Origin: CAZGUH01 sp964529005 | GTDB taxonomy: Bacteria > Actinomycetota > Acidimicrobiia > Acidimicrobiales > Ilumatobacteraceae | Length of the DNA: 34,456 nucleotides | Direction: 5' to 3' | Assembly: GCA_964529005.1 (NCBI GenBank) | Contig: CAZGUH010000040.1 | Coordinates: 1 to 34,456, forward strand | Part shown: piece after piece, positions 14,168-22,870 of the stretch | How positions within the stretch are numbered: position 1 is the stretch's first letter | How the letters are laid out: each line of letters starts with the position of its first letter | Program-made: the position numbers and the translations under genes | Notes under the pieces: generated by a model | Database searches by the model: none | What the model saw: the letters and a program-made list of their open reading frames with translations, nothing else | What the model was told of the DNA's origin: nothing

Positions 14168-15064
14168 GTGCCCGACCTCGTGACCACATCCGGCCTCGAC
14201 CAGACCGACCGCGACGCGGTGATCGCGTTCCTCGCCGACGAGACGTCGCGGCGCGGGCATCGACCTCTGTCGGACCAGTTGTGGCTCGACCTGACCGCCG
14301 GAGAGGGACGCGCTGTCACGGCGGTGACGTTGCGCGACGGCGACCGTGTCGTCGGCTACGCGCAAGGCTCCCCCGGGCACTCCGGCACGATCGTGCAAGT
14401 CGTCACGGCGGGCGACGACCCAGCGACCGTGGGCGTTCTTCTCGACGCCGCGACGTCAGCGGCGCCGGCGGATCGCCCGATCGAGTGGCTGGTCTTCGGC
14501 GCCGGCAGCGGCCACGACGAACTCGCCGCGCCGCGCGGCTTCGTCGCGCGCCACGAGGTCGTCCAGATGCGACGGCCGCTTCCGATCGACCAGCCGCCCA
14601 CGGCCGAGCCGGTGCCCACACGACCGTTTCGCGTCGGCGTCGACGAAGAGGATTGGCTGAGGGTCAACGCCCGGGCGTTCGCCGGTCACGCCGAGCAAGG
14701 CAGCTGGGACCTCACCGATCTCAGCGACCGCGAGGCGGAGCCGTGGTTCGACCCCGACGGCTTTCTCGTGCACGAGCGCGACGGACGGATGGCGGCGTTC
14801 TGCTGGACCAAGGTGCACGCCGACGAGCAACCGCCGGCCGGTGAGATCTACGTCATCGCGGTCGACCCCGACTTCCACGGGCTCGGTCTGGGGCGGGCGC
14901 TCACGGTCGCCGGGCTCCGGCACCTGACGTCGCGCGGCATCACGTCGGGCATGCTGTTCGTCGACGGCGACAACGTCGCCGCGCTGTCGCTGTACGAATC
15001 GCTCGGGTTCTCCCGCAGCCGGGTCGACCGGGTGTACGAGAAGCCCCCTGCGACGGGCCGTTAG
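14168..15064 (+). CDS. mshD: Mycothiol synthase
   Basis: Acetylates Cys-GlcN-Ins with acetyl-CoA, the last step of mycothiol synthesis. The 298-residue protein is a tandem GNAT. The N-terminal half is degenerate. The C-terminal half has the family signature VNARAFAGHAEQGSW, AEPWFDPDGFLV, FCWTKVH, then the acetyl-CoA loop VDPDFHGLGLGRALTVAG and LFVDGDNVAALSLYESLGF. GTG 14168 is chosen over upstream frame extension by length and by the -10 position. Mycothiol is restricted to Actinomycetota, so this gene is the strongest taxonomic marker here. Confidence 0.92.
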   Translation: MPDLVTTSGLDQTDRDAVIAFLADETSRRGHRPLSDQLWLDLTAGEGRAVTAVTLRDGDRVVGYAQGSPGHSGTIVQVVTAGDDPATVGVLLDAATSAAPADRPIEWLVFGAGSGHDELAAPRGFVARHEVVQMRRPLPIDQPPTAEPVPTRPFRVGVDEEDWLRVNARAFAGHAEQGSWDLTDLSDREAEPWFDPDGFLVHERDGRMAAFCWTKVHADEQPPAGEIYVIAVDPDFHGLGLGRALTVAGLRHLTSRGITSGMLFVDGDNVAALSLYESLGFSRSRVDRVYEKPPATGR

Positions 15065-15067
15065 CGT
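15062..15067 (+). promoter_or_regulatory. -10 element (TAGCGT) of rlmN
   Basis: TAGCGT-N7-GTG 15075. It overlaps the mshD stop codon (TAG at 15062), so rlmN can be transcribed separately from mshD. Confidence 0.5.
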
Positions 15068-15074
15068 CGGGGCT

Positions 15075-16163
15075 GTGCCGCGCACCCGCTACGCCGTCTC
15101 CCGCGAGCAACTCGCTGCGGTCTTGGCCGACCAGCCGCGCTACCGGGTCGACCAGGTCTGGAGCGGGCTCTACGGCAACCTCGCCTCACCGGCCGAGATG
15201 ACCGCGCTGCCGAAGAGCACGCGTGAGCGTCTCGAAGGCGAGCTGCCGCTCGCGCTCGACGAGGTGGCCCGCCAGGTGAGCGACGCCGGGGACACCGTGA
15301 AGTTCCTCTGGGCGCTCGACGGCGGGGCGCGCATCGAGACGGTGCTGATGCTCTACCCCGACCGCGCCACGGTCTGCGTCAGCAGCCAGGCAGGCTGCGC
15401 GATGGCATGCGGGTTCTGCGCCACGGGGCAGGCCGGCTTCGCCCGGCACCTGTCGTCGGGGGAGATCGTCGAGCAGGTCGTGCGCGCCGCCCGCCATGCC
15501 CGCGACCTCGGGCGGCGCGTGTCCAACGTCGTGTACATGGGCATGGGCGAACCGCTCGCCAACGAGGACGCCGTCTGGTCGTCGGTCGAGCGCATCCACG
15601 GCGACCTCGGCATGTCGGCGCGCCACCTGACGGTCTCGACCGTCGGCATCGTTCCCGGCATCCGCCGCTTGGCCGAACGCGACCTGCCGGTGAACCTGGC
15701 CGTCTCCCTGCACGCCGCGAACGACGCGCTGCGCGACGAGTTGGTGCCGATCAACCGGCGCTACCCGATCGATGCGCTCCTCGGCGCATGCCGCTCGTAC
15801 CTGCGGGCGAAGGGCCGTCGCCTGAGCTTCGAGTGGGCGATGATCGACGGCGTCAACGACCGCGACAGCGACGCGGTCGAGCTCGCCCGCTTGTGCCGGC
15901 GTCTCCCCCTGGCCGCACACGTCAACCTCATCCCGCTGAACCCGACGCCGGGCTGGCCGACCACCGGCTCGCCGGCACGGCGCGTGCGGGAGTTCCGCGA
16001 TGCGCTCGGGGACCTCGGCGTCAACGTGACCGTGCGGCGCAACCGCGGCAACGACATCGCCGCGGCGTGCGGACAACTCGCCGCCGGGCAGCCGGTGGCC
16101 GCCACCATCCGGCGCAGCGCCGGGCGCGTCAGCAGTGGGCGCGCACCGTCGGATACGGGTTGA
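15075..16163 (+). CDS. rlmN: 23S rRNA A2503 / tRNA A37 C2-methyltransferase
   Basis: Radical SAM methyltransferase of 362 residues. The cluster motif CAMACGFC (CxxxCxxC) follows SSQAGC. VVYMGMGEPLAN, TVSTVGIVPGIRRLA, NLAVSLHAAND and LIPLNPTPGW are family hallmarks. The methyl-carrying Cys is expected in the C-terminal DIAAACGQLA. GTG 15075 is 10 bases after the mshD stop. The last 35 bp overlap the end of the convergent M23 peptidase gene. Confidence 0.96.
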   Translation: MPRTRYAVSREQLAAVLADQPRYRVDQVWSGLYGNLASPAEMTALPKSTRERLEGELPLALDEVARQVSDAGDTVKFLWALDGGARIETVLMLYPDRATVCVSSQAGCAMACGFCATGQAGFARHLSSGEIVEQVVRAARHARDLGRRVSNVVYMGMGEPLANEDAVWSSVERIHGDLGMSARHLTVSTVGIVPGIRRLAERDLPVNLAVSLHAANDALRDELVPINRRYPIDALLGACRSYLRAKGRRLSFEWAMIDGVNDRDSDAVELARLCRRLPLAAHVNLIPLNPTPGWPTTGSPARRVREFRDALGDLGVNVTVRRNRGNDIAAACGQLAAGQPVAATIRRSAGRVSSGRAPSDTG

Positions 16164-17424
16164 TCGCCGCCCCGCCGCCCGGGTGGATCTGCAGGTGCAG
16201 GTGCGGGGTGCCCTTGGCGTTGCCGGTGTCGCCGTTGTATCCGATGGTCTCGCCCTTCGACACCGCGCCCGCCGCGGCATAGCTGTCGAGGTGGGCGTAG
16301 TAGTACTTGTTGCCGTCGTTGCCGGTGAGCCACAGAGCGTTGCCGCCGAGGGCGTTCTGCTTCTGCTGGACGAACCCGTCGACCACCGCGACGATCGGCG
16401 TGCCGCGCGGGTTGATGATGTCGACGCCCTGGTGCTGGCGGCCCCCCGAGCGCGGAGCGCCGAACGTGTCGGCGAACGCCCGCGGGCCGTTGACCGGGCA
16501 GACCCAGTCCTGCCCCGCGCCCACGACCGTCGAGCTGTTCAACCCACCGGTGCCGCCCCCGCCCGTCGTCCCGCCGGTGGCGCCGCCGCTGCCGCCGCTG
16601 CTGCTCCCGCCGCCGGCGTTGGTCCCCGAGTCGTCGCTGCCCGCCGGCTGCGTGGTCGCCGGGGTGTCCGACGAGCCGCCTGAGCCCCCACCGCCATTGG
16701 ATCCGCCTTGCGGGCCGGCGCTCGGCTGGGTGTTCGCCGCCGCCTGCTGGGCCCTCGCCGCGGCGGCTGCTGCGGCTTCCGCCGCGGCGCGCTCGGCGGC
16801 TTCCTGCTCCTTGCGACGCCGCTCGGCCTCCTCGGCCTCCAACGCCTTGCGCACCGCCTCGTCCTGGAGTCGCTTGGCCTCGGTGGCCTTCAGCCGTTCG
16901 ATCTCGTCCTCGAGCTCGGCCTGGCGGCGCACCAGCGCCTCGGAGGCAGCTTCGACCTCCTGGGTGGTGCGAGCCAGCTCCTCACGCTTGGCCACCAGCT
17001 CCTTGTCCGCCTGCTCGTAGTCGTCGAACGTGACCGCCGCGGTCTCGTTGACGATGCCGATCAGGACTTCCGCCTGGGCGGCGTCGGCTGCCCCTTGGAA
17101 CCCGCTGAGCATCGGCACGCCGCGGGACCCGGCCTGCATGAACTGCTGCACGACTGCGTTGTCCAGGTCGCTGCGCAGCTCGTCGACGGCGGCCTGGAGC
17201 CCGACGATCTCGTGCTCGACCTGGGCACGCTGCACTTCGAGCTCGTCGAGCTGCGACTGCGCCGCCGCCCAGGCCTCGGCAGCGGCGTTGGCCCGGTCGC
17301 GGGCGTCGGCGATCTCCCGGGCGGCCTTCTCGGCCTCCGGGTCGGAATCCTGCGCGAACGCCGCCGAACGCGCCATCGGCACCGCGAGCACGCACGCGAT
17401 GAGGACGGCACCGAGCTTGCGCAT
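16129..17424 (-). CDS. Secreted M23 peptidase with coiled-coil region
   Basis: A 431-residue exported peptidoglycan hydrolase or hydrolase activator. A signal peptide (MRKLGAVLIACVLAVPMARSAAFA) precedes a long coiled coil (about 30-240). A Gly/Ser/Thr linker (about 255-315) follows, then a LytM/M23 domain (about 315-431). Zinc ligands are intact: H331 and D335 in HQGVD, and H410 in HLH, with H408 and H378 (YAHLD) as catalytic histidines. The coiled coil plus LytM resembles EnvC/RipA-like cell-division hydrolases. The native metal site suggests true peptidase activity. A Cys near the domain start and the final Cys could form a disulfide. It probably acts in the cell wall during division; the partner is unknown. 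Confidence 0.9.
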   Translation of the reverse strand: MRKLGAVLIACVLAVPMARSAAFAQDSDPEAEKAAREIADARDRANAAAEAWAAAQSQLDELEVQRAQVEHEIVGLQAAVDELRSDLDNAVVQQFMQAGSRGVPMLSGFQGAADAAQAEVLIGIVNETAAVTFDDYEQADKELVAKREELARTTQEVEAASEALVRRQAELEDEIERLKATEAKRLQDEAVRKALEAEEAERRRKEQEAAERAAAEAAAAAAARAQQAAANTQPSAGPQGGSNGGGGSGGSSDTPATTQPAGSDDSGTNAGGGSSSGGSGGATGGTTGGGGTGGLNSSTVVGAGQDWVCPVNGPRAFADTFGAPRSGGRQHQGVDIINPRGTPIVAVVDGFVQQKQNALGGNALWLTGNDGNKYYYAHLDSYAAAGAVSKGETIGYNGDTGNAKGTPHLHLQIHPGGGAAINPYPTVRAHC

Positions 17425-17478
17425 GACCGCCGCAGGATAATCGACGTTGCAATTTCGTGTCAGGCACCACCGTCCCCG

Positions 17479-17484
17479 TAGCGT
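17479..17484 (+). promoter_or_regulatory. -10 element (TAGCGT) of the lone ABC ATPase
   Basis: TAGCGT-N7-GTG 17492, the same hexamer and spacing as at rlmN and ddl. The gap is divergent from the M23 gene. Confidence 0.5.
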
Positions 17485-17491
17485 CGACGAC

Positions 17492-18307
17492 GTGCCCGAT
17501 GCCGTCGCCCATCTGCCCGCCTCCCCCGCGCTCGCTCTGCACGGTGTGACGGTGGCGCGCGACGAGGCGATCCTGCTGCGCGACATCACATGGTCGGTCG
17601 GGGCGGACGAGCGCTGGCTGGTCGTCGGCGCGAACGGCTCCGGAAAGACGACGTTGCTGAAGGTCGCGGCCCTCTACATCCATCCCACCCGGGGTGACGT
17701 CGACGTGCTCGGTGAGCGTCTCGGCCGCACCGACGTACGCCAGCTGCGCCGGCGGGTCGGGTACGCCTCGGCGGCTCTGGCAGCTCAGCTGCGCCCGGAT
17801 CTGTGCGCGATCGACATCGTCATGACGGCCAAGAACGCGGCGCTCGAACCGTGGTGGCACCGCTACGACGATGCCGACCGCGAGCGGGCGCGCTGGTGCC
17901 TCGATCGGATGGGCGTCGCGCGCCATGCCGACCGGGCCTTCTCGACGATGTCCTCGGGCGAGCAACAGCGCGTGCTGCTGGCCCGCGCCCTGATGACCGA
18001 TCCCGGCGTGGTGCTGCTCGACGAGCCGAGCGCCCGCCTCGACCTCGGTGGCCGGGAGAACCTCGTCGCCGCGCTCGCCGATCTGGCGACGGACCCCGAG
18101 GCGGCCCCGCTCGTGCTGGTCACCCACCATGTCGACGAAGTGCCGTCGGGGATGACGCACGTGCTGCTGATGCGCGGCGGCGAGGCGCTCGCGTCCGGCC
18201 CGCTCGACAGCACGCTGACGTCCGAGTCGCTGAGCGAGTGCTTCGAGATGCCGCTCACGCTCGAGCGCCGTGCCGACGGCCGCTTCAGCGCGTGGGCGAA
18301 GCGCTGA
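17492..18307 (+). CDS. Stand-alone ABC-type ATPase (YlmA/ModF-like)
   Basis: A 271-residue single nucleotide-binding domain. Walker A is GANGSGKTTL, the signature is SSGEQQR (variant of LSGGQ), Walker B is VVLLDEPSARLD, and the H-loop is VTHH. The type resembles the YlmA/ModF group, which are ABC ATPases often coded without a permease. None lies beside this one. Substrate unknown. GTG 17492 is supported by the -10 position. The last 23 bp overlap the convergent SRPBCC gene. Confidence 0.85.
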   Translation: MPDAVAHLPASPALALHGVTVARDEAILLRDITWSVGADERWLVVGANGSGKTTLLKVAALYIHPTRGDVDVLGERLGRTDVRQLRRRVGYASAALAAQLRPDLCAIDIVMTAKNAALEPWWHRYDDADRERARWCLDRMGVARHADRAFSTMSSGEQQRVLLARALMTDPGVVLLDEPSARLDLGGRENLVAALADLATDPEAAPLVLVTHHVDEVPSGMTHVLLMRGGEALASGPLDSTLTSESLSECFEMPLTLERRADGRFSAWAKR

Positions 18308-18761
18308 GGAGCGCGGCGAGCTGCTCGCGCCCGCGGCGGATGTCGTCGGCCAGGGCGCGTTCGAGCACCCCTCCGGTCCACAGTGTCCCGCCGTAGTGGA
18401 GGTGGATCGTGAGCAGGGTCTCGGCCGGCTGCTGGGGCGTGGCGTCGGCGACCTGCTCGATGCGGGCGTCGAGCACCCACGGTGAATGCGAGCGACCGTC
18501 CACCTCGGCGCGTTCGAAGCGCACGTGCCGGTCGATCTCGTGCGCCGTGCGCGCCATGCGCAACCGCTTCGATCGGGTGAACGGGCCGACCCGGCCACGC
18601 AGCTCGACCTGCCAGGTGGGCAGCCCGGTGTCGCCGTCGTCGGCGAGCCGGGTGGCGCCGTGGACGAGCGGCATCCACTGCGGGTACCGGACGAGGTCGT
18701 CGATCCAGGAGAACACCGCCGACGGGGCGGCGTCGGCACGGAGCTCGGCGTGCACGTCCAT
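18285..18761 (-). CDS. SRPBCC (START-like) family protein
   Basis: A 158-residue helix-grip protein: MDVHAELRADAAPSAVFSWI, RYPQWMPLVHGATRL, the beta-strand region WQVELRGRVGPF, and a C-terminal long helix with LERALADDIRRGREQLAALL. It is a different member from the one at 978-1415. Ligand unknown. ATG 18761 is 2 bases after the stop of the DUF3499 gene, so the two are co-transcribed. Its end overlaps the convergent ABC ATPase. Confidence 0.82.
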   Translation of the reverse strand: MDVHAELRADAAPSAVFSWIDDLVRYPQWMPLVHGATRLADDGDTGLPTWQVELRGRVGPFTRSKRLRMARTAHEIDRHVRFERAEVDGRSHSPWVLDARIEQVADATPQQPAETLLTIHLHYGGTLWTGGVLERALADDIRRGREQLAALLSASPTR

Positions 18762-18763
18762 CG

Positions 18764-19507
18764 TCAGCTGCGCTTCCTCGCCTTGCGGCGCCGCTGTGGC
18801 GCGCTCGACCCGGTGCCGAACGCGCGCGACAGCAGCGGGCTGCTCGCCGTCAGCAGTCCCCCGAGGTCGTCCGCCGGGTCGAACACCGGTGTCCACAACG
18901 TCGCCTGGCCGTTTTGCTCCTCGAGGGCTGCGGCGGGCTCCGGCTCGGCGGACACCGGCTCTGAATGCGGCTCCGGCTGCGGCTCCGCCGGCTCGGGCGG
19001 CTCGACGATCGCCGGCGCCGGCTCGGGCTCGGCGGGCTGCGGCTCGACCGGCTCAGGCCTGACGGGCTCAGGCGTGACGCCTTGATCCGTCACCGCCATC
19101 TCCACGGTGCGCTGGATCTGCGCCGTGTCGTCGGCGAGCAGGTCGGCGATCTGCTCGCCGACGGTGGGCTCGTCGGCGACGACCGGCAGCCCCGGGACGA
19201 CGAGCTCGAGCTGCTCGCTGTGGGCCGACCGTGCAGCGGCCGGGCGTCTCCGGCGGGCCACCTCGCCCGTCGCATCGGTCTCGGCGACCTTGAACAGCCG
19301 CGGCGTCGGTTCGCGGTGGTCGTCGAGCATCCACCCGAGCGGCACCACCATCGCGTCGGCGTGGCGGCGGCAGAGAACCCCGATACGTCGGTCGAGCGCC
19401 AGCTCCGGAGCCAGCACGTCGAGCCACACGACCAACCGCTCCGGGTCGATCCCGTACGCGATCGACGCGGGCGTCGCACACCCAGGTCGTTCGCAGAGAC
19501 GGGACAT
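18764..19507 (-). CDS. DUF3499-family protein with long Pro/Glu-rich region
   Basis: A 247-residue protein. The N-terminal 65 residues match DUF3499, an actinobacterial family with a presumed zinc site: CERPGC near residue 5, and VLCRRHADAMVVPLGW near residue 50. From about residue 140 it becomes a low-complexity repeat of PEP, PEPVEP and EPEP units, then a basic end (QRRRKARKRS). The tail is longer than I would expect for the family and is likely disordered. Function unknown. ATG 19507 has TACCGT 7 bases upstream and also a GGAG, so leadered translation cannot be excluded. Confidence 0.8.
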   Translation of the reverse strand: MSRLCERPGCATPASIAYGIDPERLVVWLDVLAPELALDRRIGVLCRRHADAMVVPLGWMLDDHREPTPRLFKVAETDATGEVARRRRPAAARSAHSEQLELVVPGLPVVADEPTVGEQIADLLADDTAQIQRTVEMAVTDQGVTPEPVRPEPVEPQPAEPEPAPAIVEPPEPAEPQPEPHSEPVSAEPEPAAALEEQNGQATLWTPVFDPADDLGGLLTASSPLLSRAFGTGSSAPQRRRKARKRS

Positions 19508-19514
19508 GGGCTCC

Positions 19515-19520
19515 ACGGTA
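19515..19520 (-). promoter_or_regulatory. -10 element (TACCGT) of the DUF3499 gene
   Basis: TACCGT-N7-ATG 19507 on the minus strand. It is divergent from the response regulator promoter. Confidence 0.45.
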
Positions 19521-19605
19521 CCGTCGGGCGTTTGCCGCCGAACGGACGCCGCACCGTCGCCGCGGCGACGCGAACAGTGACCGGCGACGCACCCGATCGC
19601 GCGCA

Positions 19606-19611
19606 TACCCT
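19606..19611 (+). promoter_or_regulatory. -10 element (TACCCT) of the two-component operon
   Basis: TACCCT ends 8 bases before ATG 19620. A GTG at 19614 lies too close to be the leaderless start, so it argues for the ATG. Confidence 0.45.
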
Positions 19612-19619
19612 CCGTGCCG

Positions 19620-20330
19620 ATGGCCAGGTCCCTGCTGGTGGTCGAGGACGACGCGCTGATCGCGTCCAGCCTGGCGCGCGCCCTGACCGGCCTCGGGTAC
19701 GAGGTCACGACGGCGGGCGACGTGGCCGGAGCGCACCGGGCTCTCGCCGAGAGCGCGTTCGATCTCGTGCTGCTCGACCTCGGGCTGCCCGATGGCGACG
19801 GCGAAGACGTCTGCGTCACGCTGACGCGCGATCACCCGGCCGTGCCGGTGATCGTCCTCACCGCCCGGGGCGACGAGCTCGACGTCGTGGCGGGCCTCGA
19901 GATGGGCGCCGTCGACTACGTCGTCAAGCCCTTCCGGCTCGCCGAGCTGGTCGCTCGCATCGGGTCCCACCTGCGCTTCGCCGCGGTGCGGGCGGAGAAC
20001 GCCGGCGCCGGGACCGCGATCACGGTCGGGGACGTGACCGTCGATCGGGCCGCCCGCAGGGTGATGGTCGGTGAGCGTGAGCTGGCGCTGCGCCCGAAGG
20101 AGTTCGACGTCTTGGAGCGCCTGGTGCGCGACGCCGGAAGGGTCGTGACGCGCGAGCAGCTGATCGACGACGTCTGGGACGAGAACTGGTGGGGCTCCAC
20201 CAAGACGCTCGACGTGCACATCCACGCCCTGCGCCGCAAGATGGGGGAAGAGCCGGGCGGACCCAGCCGCATCGCGACGGTGCGCGGCGTCGGCTACCGC
20301 TTCGACGGCGGCCAGATGGGACGGGTGTGA
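19620..20330 (+). CDS. OmpR/PhoB-type response regulator
   Basis: A 236-residue DNA-binding regulator. The receiver domain (about 1-118) has the acidic pair EDD, the phospho-acceptor Asp in LLDLGLPDGDG, the Thr of VLTAR and the Lys of YVVKPF. The winged-helix domain (about 133-230) has ALRPKEFDVLERLV, TREQLIDDVW, TLDVHIHALRRKM and the wing VRGVGYRF. It overlaps the histidine kinase start by 4 bp, so the pair is coupled. The targets are not known; the transporter genes just downstream are candidates. Confidence 0.93.
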   Translation: MARSLLVVEDDALIASSLARALTGLGYEVTTAGDVAGAHRALAESAFDLVLLDLGLPDGDGEDVCVTLTRDHPAVPVIVLTARGDELDVVAGLEMGAVDYVVKPFRLAELVARIGSHLRFAAVRAENAGAGTAITVGDVTVDRAARRVMVGERELALRPKEFDVLERLVRDAGRVVTREQLIDDVWDENWWGSTKTLDVHIHALRRKMGEEPGGPSRIATVRGVGYRFDGGQMGRV

Positions 20331-21607
20331 GACGGCGTGTCCTGGTGACGATCGTCGCCGTGGCGGCGCTGTCGGTGGCGGCGTTCTTCGTTCCGGCCGC
20401 GGTGGCGATCCGCAGCCGGATCCAGCGCAACGACCTCCTCGAACTCCAGCGCGAGGCGGCGATCGTCGCCAGCCGGGTGCCGGCCGCGGGGTCGATCGAC
20501 CTCGCTGCCTTCGCGGACGTCGTCGAGAGCGGCCATTCCCTGGCCGTGTACGACCGCAGCGGTGACCTGATCGAGGGCGACGGCCCGGCGCAGGCCGACG
20601 ACCTGGTGCGCCGGGGCGTCGCCGGAGACTTCGCCGAGGGCACAGTCGACGGCGACTTGGTGGTCGTCGTGCCGGTGCGCATCGACGCCGACGGACCCGA
20701 GCTCGTCATTCGCATCCGCGAGCCGAGCTCGGCGAGCCAGGGCCGTGTCAGCGCGGTCTTCGTGGTGCTCGGCCTCGCCGCCGTGGCCGTCGTCGCCGTG
20801 GCCGCAGCGGTGGGCACGCTGCTGGCCCGCCGGCTGAGCCGGCCGGTGGAGGAGCTCGGCCGCTGGGCCAGCGGACTCGGGCGTGACGCCCACGACCCGC
20901 CGCCGCCGCGCTCGGGGATCGAGGAGCTCGACGAGCTGAGCGCGTCGTTGACGATCGCGGGCCAGCGCATCGACGAGCTGCTCGAGCGGGAGCGGTCCTT
21001 CTCCTCCCACGTCGCCCATCAGCTGCGCACCCCGGTGGCGGCGATGCGCGTCGCGGTGGAGGCGGAGCTGGCGTCACCGCGCCCCGACGCCAGCACCGTT
21101 CTGCACGAGAGCATTGGCGCCCTGGACCGCCTGGAGGCGACGATCACCAGCTTGCTCGCGCTCGCCCGCCACGACCGGCGGGAGCCGGTGCCCTGCGACA
21201 TCGCCGCGCTGGTGCGCGACCAGCTCGACCGCTGGCGCGCGAGCTTTGCCGCGGTCGGGCGCTCGGTGTCCGTCGATGGCAGCGATGTCCTGGGCCGTGT
21301 CGACCCGCCGTCGGTGCGCCACATCGTCGACGTGCTCGCCGACAACGCCTTGCACCACGGGCGTGGCGCGGTCACCGTGACCGTCCGGCGCGTCGCCGAT
21401 CGCGTCGAGGTCGACGTCGCCGACGAGGGATCGCTGCGCGCCGGCTCCGACCTGTTCTCCGAGAGCAGGAGGGCGGCGAGCCACGGCATCGGGCTGCGGC
21501 TCGCCCGCACGCTGGCAGAGTCGGCAGGCGGCTCGCTGGCCGTCGTGGAGGCGCCCACCACCGTGTTCCGGTTGACGCTGCCCGCCGGCGACGACGGAGC
21601 GCGTTAA
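20327..21607 (+). CDS. Sensor histidine kinase
   Basis: A 426-residue membrane kinase. Transmembrane helix 1 is at about 8-27 and helix 2 at about 145-170. The extracytoplasmic sensor of about 115 residues between them has no recognised family. A HAMP-like linker (RRLSRPVEELGRWA) follows. The HisKA phospho-His is in SHVAHQLRTPVAAM, the N box in VLADNALHHG, and the G2 region in SHGIGLRLARTLAES. The G1 motif is DEGS rather than DxGxG, a mild deviation. GTG 20327 overlaps the regulator stop. It phosphorylates the partner at 19620. Confidence 0.92.
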   Translation: MRRRVLVTIVAVAALSVAAFFVPAAVAIRSRIQRNDLLELQREAAIVASRVPAAGSIDLAAFADVVESGHSLAVYDRSGDLIEGDGPAQADDLVRRGVAGDFAEGTVDGDLVVVVPVRIDADGPELVIRIREPSSASQGRVSAVFVVLGLAAVAVVAVAAAVGTLLARRLSRPVEELGRWASGLGRDAHDPPPPRSGIEELDELSASLTIAGQRIDELLERERSFSSHVAHQLRTPVAAMRVAVEAELASPRPDASTVLHESIGALDRLEATITSLLALARHDRREPVPCDIAALVRDQLDRWRASFAAVGRSVSVDGSDVLGRVDPPSVRHIVDVLADNALHHGRGAVTVTVRRVADRVEVDVADEGSLRAGSDLFSESRRAASHGIGLRLARTLAESAGGSLAVVEAPTTVFRLTLPAGDDGAR

Positions 21608-21683
21608 CCGAACGCGAACCGCACGTTCACCGCCCGCTGAGCCGCGCCGCGCCACGCTCTGCGCCGTCCGATCGCGCAGGCAC

Positions 21684-21690
21684 GAGGAGG
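21684..21690 (+). promoter_or_regulatory. Strong ribosome binding site of the NEW3 protein
   Basis: GAGGAGG, 4 bases before ATG 21695. This is one of the few clear Shine-Dalgarno sequences in the window and decides ATG 21695 over TTG 21692. It also shows that this gene is read from a leadered mRNA, probably the two-component transcript, 87 bases downstream of the kinase stop. Confidence 0.7.
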
Positions 21691-21694
21691 GTTG

Positions 21695-22870
21695 ATGCGG
21701 CACGGGTTGGCAGCGAAGGTCCGGCGCGCGGTGGCGGCCACGGCGCTGCTGGGGATCATGGTCGGGGCGCCGGCGGCCGCGCCCGCGCATGCCGAGAGCG
21801 CGTTCAGCGTGACCACGGCGTATCCGACCGTCGAGACCCAACCGGGCTCCCACGTCAGGCTCGACATCGCCGTCGCCGCTCCAGCGCCGGAGCCCGTGAA
21901 CCTGAGCGTCGACGGGCTGCCGCAGGACTGGACGGCGACGTTGCGGGGCGGGGGATTCGTCGTCCACGCGGTCACGGCGAAGCCAGACAGCGGCGCCACC
22001 GTGTCGCTCGAGCTCGACGTGCCGCCGAACACTCCGCCGGGGTCGTACCCGATCACGATCACGGGAACGGGCCCGTCGGGGGCCTCCCAGCTGGTGGTCA
22101 CGATCATGGTGTCCGCCCAAGTGGACAACGGCGTCGATGTCACCGCCGACTTCCCGACGCTGACCGGCGATCCCTCATCCGCGTTCAACTACACGCTGAC
22201 GATCGCCAACAACACGCCCGAGGAGCAGACGTTCACGTTCGCCCCCAGCGGTCCGCAGGGGTGGACGGTGACCGCGTCACCGACCGCAGAGGCCCGCGCC
22301 GCGACGGTGACGATCGACGCCGGGTCGACGAGCACGGTGAAGGTCACGGCGACACCGCCGGCGTCCGCCGAGCAGGGGTCCTACCCGATCGACGTCGTCG
22401 TGACCGCGGCCAACGGCGCCACCGGCAACATCCGCCTCACGGCTGAGGTGACGGGCACGCCGGAGTTGTCGCTGACGACGGCCGACCAGCGCCTCGACGT
22501 CTCCGGGCGCTCCAACAAGGAGAAGCGCGTCCCGCTCATCCTGGCCAACACCGGCAGCGCGCCGCTGGAAGACGTCAAGCTCGCCGGCACCGCGCCGAGC
22601 GGATGGAACGTGTCGTTCGAACCCGCCACGCTGCCGACGATCAACCCCAACGAGACCGTGCAGGCGACGGCGATCATCCAGCCCAGCAAGGATGCGGTCG
22701 CCGGTGACTACGCGCTGACCGTGCGCTCCAGCGCCGGCAGCCAGTCCGCGAACATCGACCTGCGCTTCGCGCTGAAGGGCTCGCGGACACTGGGCGTCGT
22801 CGCGATCGTGATCATCGTCGCCGCCTTCGCCGGCCTCGCCGGCGTGTTCCTGCGCTTCGGGCGGCGATGA
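21695..22870 (+). CDS. Exported, membrane-anchored NEW3-domain protein
   Basis: A 391-residue surface protein. The signal peptide ends near AHA at residue 33. The extracytoplasmic part contains repeated immunoglobulin-like NEW3 (NPCBM-associated) modules: note PPGSYPITITG, EQGSYPIDVVVTA and VAGDYALTVRS, each ending a beta-sandwich near residues 130, 245 and 355. A C-terminal membrane helix (GVVAIVIIVAAFAGLAGVFL) is followed by a short basic tail. Such proteins are often coded with ABC-2 transporters, as here. The next gene starts within its stop codon. It may act as a periplasmic-side adaptor for the transporter; substrate unknown. Confidence 0.85.
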   Translation: MRHGLAAKVRRAVAATALLGIMVGAPAAAPAHAESAFSVTTAYPTVETQPGSHVRLDIAVAAPAPEPVNLSVDGLPQDWTATLRGGGFVVHAVTAKPDSGATVSLELDVPPNTPPGSYPITITGTGPSGASQLVVTIMVSAQVDNGVDVTADFPTLTGDPSSAFNYTLTIANNTPEEQTFTFAPSGPQGWTVTASPTAEARAATVTIDAGSTSTVKVTATPPASAEQGSYPIDVVVTAANGATGNIRLTAEVTGTPELSLTTADQRLDVSGRSNKEKRVPLILANTGSAPLEDVKLAGTAPSGWNVSFEPATLPTINPNETVQATAIIQPSKDAVAGDYALTVRSSAGSQSANIDLRFALKGSRTLGVVAIVIIVAAFAGLAGVFLRFGRR

